64,000 bases of DNA from a virus. Under the pieces are notes generated by a model. It did no database searches. It worked only from the letters and a program-made list of their open reading frames with translations, and was not told where the DNA came from. The stretch is from positions 1 through 64,000 of IMG/VR virus record IMGVR_UViG_3300046471_000128, one strand, 5' to 3'. The position numbers and the translations under genes are program-made. This document shows, one piece after another, positions 32,992-41,900 of this stretch; the first letter of the stretch is position 1; each line of letters begins with the position of its first letter.

Positions 32992-35900
32992 GCTGCTGCT
33001 CCTTCAAGTGCTGCAATGCGCGCGAGTGCGCTGTCGAGTTTGGCGGTCAGCATCTTTACCGCCTTCACCAGCGGATCGACCAGATCGGTCTTGTCCGCGA
33101 CTTCCTTGACCGCTTCGATCAGCGGGGCCACGAGGTCGGTGTAGGCGACGCCGAGGTAGTCTTCCTTACCTTGGCCCGCGCCCTGCTTGGTCACGGCGTC
33201 AGGGAAATGCGGCTGGATTTCCTGCGCGATCACGCCGTAGTGCTGCTCACCGCTCGCCTTGTAGGTGTAGCTCACGCCACGAATCTGACGAATCTTGGCG
33301 AGCGAGCCCTTGAGCGTTTTGATTTTCTTCTTCAGGCGCTTGTCCGAGCCGTTCGTGCCTACCCCGCCCGGCGAGATCGTGAAGCGGCCATACTCAACGG
33401 TGTTGCCGTTATTCACCGAACGCAGCACCCAACCGCCCGAGCCCGAGCCGGCGTTCACGGCAAGCATCCCTTCCCCGCCGCCATTCGAGTCGTTCCAACC
33501 CAGCGCTGCGCCTTGAGAGCTGCAATTAGCTCCCTGAACCGCGCGGAGGCTGTAGACGTTCACGAAATTCATGTAGGCGTTGTTGTTGACGTTGACCTGA
33601 TTCGTGAAGACCGAAGCGCCGTAGCAGGTGATACCGCCATTGACCACCAGGCCGCCGGTGATAGTGCCGCCGGACACATTGAGTTTCGCGTTCGGATCGA
33701 AGTTCCAGGTGCCGTAGACATAGCCGCCGAGGCCAGAACGCAAAATATCGGCGTTGTTGAACGTCCACGCGTTGGCCTGATTCGCGACGTGGAAGACGAT
33801 CGTCGGCTGCGTGCTCCCCGAGCCGCCTTCGTAGGCGTCGATCGCCGCAAGATGGCGACCACCCCAGCGCGTCCAGCGAACGCCGCCATAGGCAGAGGTC
33901 GCGTTGGCCGCGTCAATCTGAAGGGCATAGTTGCGGTTGTTATTCCAATCAACGAACGCACCGCCCATGTCGCCGGTCGTGCGGAAGGCCCCGCTTGAGG
34001 TGCTGCCTGACAACTGGCTAAAGACGGTGCTCCGCGCGGTGAGAGCGCCCGCATCGGTAAGGTTTACGTTGATTGCGTTGTTGGCACTGTTGACAAACTG
34101 CACTTCGCCGATGTTCGTGGCCCGCATGAACGGCGTGTAGGAGCCGGCCTTCATGAGCAGGCGGTAGCTAGTGGAGCCAACCGCCGCCAGCGTCACATCG
34201 CCGGTGAACGCATGCCCCGCGCTCGCGTAGTAATCCAGGCGCCCTTGACCGACTGTCGCGCTGCCGCCCGTCGAAATAATTCGACTGTCGTAATCGCTGC
34301 CGGTGCCCGAACTGTGGAAGTCGAGGAACGGCGTCATCGAGCTCGTCAGCGAGCCGAGCTCGATGTAGCTGGTAACCGCCAGCCCGTTGCTCACCGTCAC
34401 GAGGCCGGACGATCGCGCGATCTGGACTGGCGCGCTTTGCCAAGTTCCAGCATCGTTGTAGCGGTCGATGCTGAAGTCGGCGCCCGCGTTCGCGCTTTCG
34501 GTCGTCTGGTTCGCGCCCACCGTCCAACGGGTCACGCCGGCCGACGCGAGCTTCACGCCCTTGTAAGACGACGCGACGCCGTTGATGGTCACAAAATCCT
34601 GCACAGAGGCGTTGCCATTCACTTGCAGCACGTTCGTGTTGTCGTCCGTCGTCGTGCCGATGAGGACGCGACCGCCCCACGGCGCGAGCGCAACATTCTT
34701 TTTCGCCGTGTTGCCGGTGTTGTAGGCTTCGATCGACAAGCCGCCCGTGTAGGCCGATGGCGAGATCGATCCGACCGTGCTGTTGGCCGAGCTTGTGAGC
34801 GAAGCGGCGCCAGCGGCCGTGATGGTGCCCGCTACTTGCAGCTTGTTCGTGCCGTCGTCCGTCGCCGAGCCAATCAGCACCCGACCGCCATAGGTCAGGC
34901 GCATGACGAGGGTCTGATTCGCGTCACTCGCGGCATCGTTCGACGCCGAGTTCAGGTAGAAGTCGAGGTATTCCTTACCCCACGTTCCGGCGTTGAAGCC
35001 CGCGCGCAACGAAGCGACGAGGCGGTTTCCGAGGTCACTGCCCGACCCGAAGGTGCTATGAAAACGCAGCTTCGACTCGCGGCTGATCGCGCCGCTCGCT
35101 GCCCGGACGGCCAACTGAGCAGTCGTCACGCTCGGCGTGGTGTCGATCAGGGTTGCGCCCGTGATGGTCCCGCCGAGTGCCTTGTCGAACGGCGTGAGGT
35201 TGCCTGTATCCCACGGCGTGTAGCCGCCGAAGGTCGGGCGTTGCGAAAGCCCGAGCACGCCCGTCGAGCGCGTGATGGAGAGCGGCGAATCGATCCAGGT
35301 GCCTGTGTCGTCGTAGCGGTTCACGACCAGATTCGAGCCGGCATTGCTGCCCGACTCTGCACTGGCGCTGGCTGTGAACTCCCAGCGGTTCGAACCGGCC
35401 GTCTTCATATACAGCGAGCGGCCCGCGCCTGCTGCGCCGTCAACGTTGAATGCGCCACCGGTCGTGATGCTGCCGCTCGCCTTGGCAGTGCCCGCCACCT
35501 GCAGGAGGTTCGTGCCGTCGTCGGTCGAGGTGCCCACCATGACGCGGCCACCGCCGGTCATCAGCTGCATCGTCGTGAGCGCGACGCCACCACCGGCCGG
35601 ACGCGTGATCACCAGCGCGTTCTGCGAGGCCGAGTAGGTGTCGTCAATCGAGCGGATCGCGAAGCTGTTCGACGACGCGTGCAGGATTTCCCAATACTTT
35701 TCGTCGGTGGCCGCGCCCTCGCGCGTCAGATACATCGACGTCTGACCGGTGCCCGAGCCGTTCGAGGCTACGAGCGCCTTTTGTGCAGCGACGCCCTTCA
35801 GCACGCCATTGACCTGCAGCTTGCTATAGCCGTCGTCGGTGGTGGTGCCGACCAGCAGCTTGCCATTCAGGTGGTTGAGCGCGGTGCCGTCGTTGTAAAT

Positions 35901-38285
35901 ATTCCACTTGCCCGTGCCGGCGGCAACCTGCCCACGGAACCCATAGACCGAGCCGGGTCCAGTAATGTCCTTCGCGTTAAAGGCTGTGTAAGCCGTCACT
36001 GTCGCGGCGGCACCGATGGTCGGCGGGTTTGCGAGGAAGCCGACGAGGTTGCCGCAAGTGAATGCAGCGTCCTTCATCTTCGGCGTCGAAGCATAGGCGA
36101 CGGCTACGCCGGTCGAAGTTTCGTTAAATTCAGCGTTGAACTGGATGCCGTAGTTGGTCGTGCCGGTGCCCAGATGCGTGCCGCGCAGGTAAGCCATCAC
36201 GTTGACCGACGTGCTGCCGCCAATCGACATATAGCCATCGGGATTCAAGCCGATGCCATAGGCGCTCCATGTGCCCGGCGCAGCGGTCGTGTCATTGGCG
36301 AGCTGGATCGTGCCGCTGTCGACGAGTAGACGCGTATTCTTCGCGCTCGCGCTCGCGTCGCGGAACTGAATCGTCGGCTGAAAAGAATCGATCGATAGAC
36401 CGCCACCCGTGCCCGAGAGCGTATCCATCACACGCAGCGTCGGCGCGTTGAGCACCGCCCACGTTGCGCCGTTCGGGTTGATCTGCATCGCCGAGACGCC
36501 ATCATCGACGCTGGTGCCGACGACAACCTTGCCCGAGCCGTTCACGTAAATCTTGCCTGCAACCGTTCCGCTTGCGTTACGCCCGAAGAGCCCGAGCGTG
36601 CCGGTGCCGTCCGCGTTAGCGTAGCCGTAGACGTCTGCCGCGCTCTGGCCGGCGAGCACGTCGGAGGTGACCGACGCCCACCGGAACGTCGTGAAACCGA
36701 TGGTGGTTTGCGACGCGGGCGGCGTGGCGAGCACCACTTGTCCGTTCGTGATCACCTGATAGGGCTGGAATCCGGCCGAGTTGCGCGCAATCCCGATACG
36801 GTAGTTCGTGCCGAGCGTCTTGCCGCTCGTGCTCGCCGGGTCACCCACCCACAGGTCACCCGCCATCGTGTCACCATCCTTCGACACTGGGTTGCCGATC
36901 GTCGCGGCCACCTGGTCGGCGTGCGCGGCACTAGCCGCCGCATTCGTCTCGCTCGTCTTCGAATTGGTTTCGGAAGTCTTCGAATTCGTCTCGCTGGTTT
37001 TCGCGGCATTTTGCGAAGCGAGGGCGGCTGCGGCGGAAGTCGACGCAGCGGTGGCCGAACCTGCGGCGGCAGTCTGGGAAGCGGAGGCGGCGTTTTGCGA
37101 AGTGAGCGCAGCAGCGGCCGAAGTCGAGGCGGCCGAAGCCGATCCCGAGGCTGCGCTTGCGCTGACCGTCGCATTGGCGGCCATGTTCTCCGAGGTCAGA
37201 TCAACGTCTTGCCAGCCGGTGCTGGTGTAGACGCGCATCTGCTTGGTGGTCGAATTAAAGTATTCTGAGCCGATCGTGAGCGCAGCGTTGTTGTTGTCCT
37301 TTACCGGGTCCGACGTCTTGTTGCCGAGATAGAGCGCGTTCAGCGTAACGAGGATGCCCTGCACCGTCGCGCGGTCGGCCGCAGCCGAGCTCGCAGACCC
37401 GGAGGCCGCGGTGGCGGAAGCGGCCGCATTCGTCTCGGACGTTTTCGAATTCGTTTCGCTGGTCTTCGAATTGGTTTCGCTCGTCTTTGCCGCGTTCTGG
37501 CTGACAAGGGAAGCCGCCGCGCTCGAAGCGGAGGCAGTCGCGGAACTCGCGGCCGCGGTCTTGCTCGAAGCGGCATTCGTTTCGCTGGTTGCCGCGTTGG
37601 TCGCCGATGTGGCGGCGGCGTTCTGGCTGGCAAGGGCCGCCGAGGCGCTTCCCGAGGCGGCCGTGGCCGAACTTGCGGCAGCGGTGGCGCTACCGGCCGC
37701 TGCGGTCTTGCTGCTCGCGGAGTTGGTTTCGCTGGTCTTCGAATTCGTTTCCGACGTCTTCGAGTTCGTCTCGCTCGTCTTCGCGGCATTCTGGCTGGCA
37801 AGCGCGGCTGCGGCGCTTGTGGCGGAATTCGTTTCGCTGGTCTTCGAAGCGGTCTGCGAGGCCGCTGCAGCATCGCGCGCGGTCACTGCCGACGCGAGGC
37901 TCGCGTGGATATCGTCGACCGAGGCGACCAGACCCGTCGGGCTCACCTCCGACATGAGCGCCTGGATCTTATACATCGTGTTGGTCCAGATCGCGGCCGT
38001 GCCGACGTCGCCCTGCGAGATCAGCGGCAGCCCATCGGGCACCGTGAAGTCGGTCGCGAACACACCGTTCGCCATCGCGCCGCTCGAGCCCTGGTAGGCG
38101 CCGGTGAGCTGGACGACCGTGTTCACGCCGTCAAAGGCCGCGTCCTGAGCCACGATGTAAGGCACAAGGTCCGGCGTCGTCATAAAGACGCTGTTCTTGA
38201 GAATGCGATACGCCACATTCGTGCCAATTACCGTCACCGTTTGACTGCCGTTGGTGACGGTGCAGACCTGCTTCAATTGTGCCAT
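32988..38285 (-). CDS. long tail fibre with C-terminal S74 intramolecular chaperone
   Basis: 1765 aa. Residues ~140-470 are a long Ala/Ser/Thr-rich stalk built of repeats of ASQNAAKTSETNS type. The mid-region carries at least five copies of a VxVGTxTDDGxxxLQVxG module, spaced over about 800 residues. The C-terminus is a peptidase S74 chaperone: NGSDKRLKKKIKTLKGSLAKI...HYGVIAQEIQPHFPDAV...LIEAVKEV, with Ser-Asp as the self-cleavage dyad. Binds host receptors as a trimer. Low-complexity and repeats make it prone to recombination. Confidence 0.88.
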   Translation of the reverse strand: MAQLKQVCTVTNGSQTVTVIGTNVAYRILKNSVFMTTPDLVPYIVAQDAAFDGVNTVVQLTGAYQGSSGAMANGVFATDFTVPDGLPLISQGDVGTAAIWTNTMYKIQALMSEVSPTGLVASVDDIHASLASAVTARDAAAASQTASKTSETNSATSAAAALASQNAAKTSETNSKTSETNSKTSETNSASSKTAAAGSATAAASSATAASGSASAALASQNAAATSATNAATSETNAASSKTAAASSATASASSAAASLVSQNAAKTSETNSKTSETNSKTSETNAAASATAASGSASSAAADRATVQGILVTLNALYLGNKTSDPVKDNNNAALTIGSEYFNSTTKQMRVYTSTGWQDVDLTSENMAANATVSASAASGSASAASTSAAAALTSQNAASASQTAAAGSATAASTSAAAALASQNAAKTSETNSKTSETNSKTSETNAAASAAHADQVAATIGNPVSKDGDTMAGDLWVGDPASTSGKTLGTNYRIGIARNSAGFQPYQVITNGQVVLATPPASQTTIGFTTFRWASVTSDVLAGQSAADVYGYANADGTGTLGLFGRNASGTVAGKIYVNGSGKVVVGTSVDDGVSAMQINPNGATWAVLNAPTLRVMDTLSGTGGGLSIDSFQPTIQFRDASASAKNTRLLVDSGTIQLANDTTAAPGTWSAYGIGLNPDGYMSIGGSTSVNVMAYLRGTHLGTGTTNYGIQFNAEFNETSTGVAVAYASTPKMKDAAFTCGNLVGFLANPPTIGAAATVTAYTAFNAKDITGPGSVYGFRGQVAAGTGKWNIYNDGTALNHLNGKLLVGTTTDDGYSKLQVNGVLKGVAAQKALVASNGSGTGQTSMYLTREGAATDEKYWEILHASSNSFAIRSIDDTYSASQNALVITRPAGGGVALTTMQLMTGGGRVMVGTSTDDGTNLLQVAGTAKASGSITTGGAFNVDGAAGAGRSLYMKTAGSNRWEFTASASAESGSNAGSNLVVNRYDDTGTWIDSPLSITRSTGVLGLSQRPTFGGYTPWDTGNLTPFDKALGGTITGATLIDTTPSVTTAQLAVRAASGAISRESKLRFHSTFGSGSDLGNRLVASLRAGFNAGTWGKEYLDFYLNSASNDAASDANQTLVMRLTYGGRVLIGSATDDGTNKLQVAGTITAAGAASLTSSANSTVGSISPSAYTGGLSIEAYNTGNTAKKNVALAPWGGRVLIGTTTDDNTNVLQVNGNASVQDFVTINGVASSYKGVKLASAGVTRWTVGANQTTESANAGADFSIDRYNDAGTWQSAPVQIARSSGLVTVSNGLAVTSYIELGSLTSSMTPFLDFHSSGTGSDYDSRIISTGGSATVGQGRLDYYASAGHAFTGDVTLAAVGSTSYRLLMKAGSYTPFMRATNIGEVQFVNSANNAINVNLTDAGALTARSTVFSQLSGSTSSGAFRTTGDMGGAFVDWNNNRNYALQIDAANATSAYGGVRWTRWGGRHLAAIDAYEGGSGSTQPTIVFHVANQANAWTFNNADILRSGLGGYVYGTWNFDPNAKLNVSGGTITGGLVVNGGITCYGASVFTNQVNVNNNAYMNFVNVYSLRAVQGANCSSQGAALGWNDSNGGGEGMLAVNAGSGSGGWVLRSVNNGNTVEYGRFTISPGGVGTNGSDKRLKKKIKTLKGSLAKIRQIRGVSYTYKASGEQHYGVIAQEIQPHFPDAVTKQGAGQGKEDYLGVAYTDLVAPLIEAVKEVADKTDLVDPLVKAVKMLTAKLDSALARIAALEGAAA

Positions 38286-38320
38286 GCGAGAACCCTTGTC
38301 CTAGAGACGTGTCGGGTTCG

Positions 38321-38344
38321 ATTATAAGTAACGGGTCACTTATC
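38321..38344 (-). promoter_or_regulatory. promoter plus operator for the tail fibre
   Basis: Minus strand ATAAGTGACCCGTTACTTAT then AAT; full AAGT-N8-ACTT palindrome with TATAAT (38321-38326). The tail-fibre ATG is 35 nt downstream. Confidence 0.7.
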
Positions 38345-38356
38345 CGCAATGGAAAG

Positions 38357-38545
38357 TCAAGGCTTCGGATGGCGCTCCTTGATCGCCTGGCAGTGCTCGA
38401 TCCATGCCTCGGTTGCGGCCGGCAGCGCGATTCCCTGCTCTTTCAGCGCCGCGAACCCTTTCATCAGCGCGTCCAGCTGGTCGCCGATCGCCATGTAGTC
38501 GGCCGCGCGCCGGGGCGCGACGTCAATCTTGTGGTGGATCTTCAT
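38357..38545 (-). CDS. small protein at the end of the tail operon
   Basis: 62 aa from ATG 38545, overlapping the upstream stop (ATGA). Helical: DVAPRRAADYMAIGDQLDAL and EQGIALPAATEAWIEHCQ. The longer upstream frame is not supported. Unknown function. Confidence 0.6.
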   Translation of the reverse strand: MKIHHKIDVAPRRAADYMAIGDQLDALMKGFAALKEQGIALPAATEAWIEHCQAIKERHPKP

Positions 38546-38916
38546 GCTTGCGTGACCTCGAAAGTGGCGTCGAGCATCGGCCAGGCGGAGACTTTCACCT
38601 GGTAGGTGCCGGCGTGGCTGAAGGAAAGCTCGCAAGAGTCGTCCGTGCAGGCGTGATCGGTCCCGTCGAGTGTGATCGTGCACGGCACCGGTAGGTTTTG
38701 CAGCTCCATGCCCTTGAGCGTGGCGGTGTTCGCCGGCCGCTCAACGATTGCCCCGCCCTGCACGTAGTGGGTTTCCGGCGCGCCGGCGCCCGTCAGCACA
38801 GAGCCGCCTTCCGGCGCGACCTGATATTCGAGCATGAAGGCCGGCACGCTCCCGTAGAACTGGATACGTCCGCCGGCGTCGGCCACCACGTATTGCGTCT
38901 GGATCTGATCACTCAT
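38542..38916 (-). CDS. small tail-tip-associated protein, unknown
   Basis: 124 aa, beta-rich, with YVVADAGGRIQFYGSVP at the start and an Ig-like C-terminal half (CTITLDGTDHAC...GTYQVKVSAWPM). Coupled to the tip protein by ATGA. Possibly a virion decoration; not established. Confidence 0.6.
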   Translation of the reverse strand: MSDQIQTQYVVADAGGRIQFYGSVPAFMLEYQVAPEGGSVLTGAGAPETHYVQGGAIVERPANTATLKGMELQNLPVPCTITLDGTDHACTDDSCELSFSHAGTYQVKVSAWPMLDATFEVTQA

Positions 38917-41900
38917 CGTTTTGCCTCAAAAATGGCTGTCTGAACATTGCTCACGCCCGATCCGCTCGCCTGGATGTTCACCGCGTAGGCGCCGTTCATG
39001 CCGGTGATGCGCATGAAGGAGCAGGCTCGGTCGCCCCGGTCGTTGCCGATCACGACCTGCTGGCCGTTGACCGTGACTGATGCCTGACCGCTCTGGTTCG
39101 CGCCCGTGCTGGAGTTGTAAAGCCCCAGGTTGGCCGAAATGAACACCAGCACGTCGCCGCCCGACGCGTAGTAGGTAGGCACACCCGTGCCACCCCACGA
39201 CGCCATCGTCGAGACTGCATTCGGGCCGATGCGCAGCGTGTCGATCTGGGCCTGTCCGATGTGCGCGGTGTTGATCGCGGCATACGCGATCTTTGCCGAG
39301 TTGATCTGCGCGTCGCCGATCATCGCGTTGGCAATCGACGCGTCACCGATGAGCGCGTTGCTGATGATGACCCGCGGCTGACCGTTGACCACGCCGATCG
39401 TGAACGGCTGAATGCCCGGGTAGCCGGGAATCCACACCGAGAAGCGCTGCGCGTGGACCGCGAACTCGCTGACGATGCCGCCGTTGATCGGATAGGACGC
39501 GAGGCCGAAGCCCGAGATCAGGCCGTTGTTGTCGATCTTGACCGTGTATTGCGCGTTCAGGCCGTTGAGGCTCGACTGCTGCGTGCTGATCGAGGCCGTA
39601 TGGCTGCCGAGCGTCGAGTTGATCTGCGTAATGGAGCTCGCATTGGCGCTGTCGCCGGCCGCGCGCGCATTGATCTCGGTCTGCACGTTCGCGTTGGTCG
39701 TGCCGAGCGACGCGTTGACGCTATCGATGCGGGTCGAAAGTGCCCCGTCCGCGTTCGCGCGCGCCGTCTGCTCGGTGCTGATCGCCGCCATTGCCGGCTG
39801 AACCTGCGAGGCCGGGCGCCATTCGATGTCCGTGTAATACCAGCGATTCTTGTCGTTGTTCGAACTGGCGCCGAAGTCGATCATCACGTAGAGCTCGGCG
39901 GTCGTGTAGCCGTCAGGGATCGTGACGTTGCCCGCCATCCGGGTCCAGGTTGACGTTGCAGCCTGCGTGGCCGCGAAAACCCACGTATCGGACTTGCCCG
40001 CGCCCGTGAGGTGCAGCCCGATGCTGATCGGCACAGCGGCGACGGGCGTTGCCGCGCGCATCTCCAGGTAATGCGTTTGCCCGCCCGAAACCGGCACGGT
40101 GCGCGTCGTGTAGCTGTTGTCCCGGATGTTCTGGCGGAAGACGTAAGCGGCCGGCGCGCCGAGCGGGACGTCGCCCGTCGTGCCGCCCACTGCGGTGTTG
40201 TTGGTCCAGCCCGTCGTCAGGCCGCCGGCGGCGACCGGGTTCGCGCACAGGTTGGTCGCGTCAAAGCCGAAGCTCGCCGCCACCGTATTGATCTGCGTTG
40301 CGAGCGCCGAGTCGGCGGAGGTGCGCGCGCTTGCCTCTTGCTGCACCGCTGCGGTGTTGTTGCCCGTATTCGCGGCGAGCGTGTCGATGCGCGTGGAGAG
40401 CGCCGTGTCTGCGGTCGTGCGGGCGCTCACCTCGCTCGTGATCGCCGCGGTGTTGCCGTTCGTGGTCGCGAGCAGCGTGTCAATCCGCGTGCTGAGCGCG
40501 CCGTCCGCGTTCGCGCGCGCCGTGGTTTCGGTCTGAATCGCCGCGGTGTTGCCGTTGCTCTGTGCGACCACCGTGTCGATGCGGGTGCCAAGCGCCGAGT
40601 CGGCCGTGGTCCGGGCCGTCGTCTCACTCTGGATGGCCGCGCCGTTCGAGTTCGTCGCCGCCGACACCGTGTTGATCTGCGTGGCGAGGCTGTCGGTAGC
40701 GTTCTTGCGCGTGGTGGCCTCATTCGTGATCGCGGTCGTGAGCGAGGCGTTGAGCGCGTTCGCCGTGGCCGTCAGCGTGTCGGACGTATTCTTCAGACGG
40801 TTGTTCACCGAGCCGATGATCGTGTCCGGCGCGTCCACCAGGTCAATGCGTGTCTTGAGCGCCGGGATCAGCTGCGAGTCCTTGAGCACGCCCTCGGCGA
40901 TCGCCTCGACGTCCAGAAACGGCGTGTGGACGTGGATCTCGTTGGTCGGGATCGTCTCGTCCAGCCCGAACGCGTCATACGGCACGATCGTGATGTAGTA
41001 GTCCGCGTTGAACATCAGGCCCGAGAGCAGCACGGTTGTGTCCGGGCCGTCGTAGGCGGGTGTGGCCGGCGCGCCGACGTCGCCCGACCAGCGCAGCATG
41101 ATGCGCGCGCCCGCGTAGTCCGGGTCGTCGCTGTGGGTAAAGCTGACCGTGATGGACTCGAAGTTCGCGTTCGTCGCTGCCGTCAGCACGGTCGGCGGCG
41201 GGTTGTAGCAGTCGAGCACGGCTGCCTTGCCGACGTTGCCGAACTGGTCGCGCACGGCGATCTCAAACACAAGCTCCCGATGCAGGCCGTCGACGAAGTT
41301 CTTCTCGTAGGTGTAGATATACGAGTTGTCCGTCGTGTGCTCGGTGCGCAGGAGCCTCTGGTCCTTTGTGCCGTAGTTGGGCTTCGCGTAGACGCGGATC
41401 TCGTAGTCGAGAAAGTGCGGGTCGCGCGCGCCCGTGTCGGCGCCGTTCGGCTCGCTGCCGAATTCGAACGAGGCCGTCACCGAGTTGTAGCGCCAGAAGA
41501 GCTTGCAGTCGCGCCCGGCCCAGAGGTAATCGGCGCCCGAGACGACGGCGGTCGAGAGCGCCGTCACCGTGCCGACCACCTTGTAGCTCACCATCGGCGA
41601 CTGGTCGTAAGACGAATCCTTGCCCCAGATGTCGAACGCCTGCACTTTGATGGTCAGCTGGTCACCCTTTTGCACGCCCGGGACGATAAAGCTCGTGTCG
41701 GCCTTGACCGTGCCTGTCAGGTTGAATGCGCCGCCATTCTTCTGAACGAAGACCTTCGCGCCCGCGTAGTTGCCGGCGACCGGCTGCGCCCACGTCGTGC
41801 GCACCTGCGAGAGGATCTGCGCGCCCTGCACGTAGGTTTCCTCATACGCGCTTACGTTCTGCACGACGCCGATCGCCGCCTGCGACGGGTCGAGCATGGG

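Noticed and set aside
36900-37900. Repeated DNA segments suspected as a CRISPR-like or satellite array
   Set aside because: They are in-frame protein repeats of the tail-fibre stalk; no unique spacers of fixed length.
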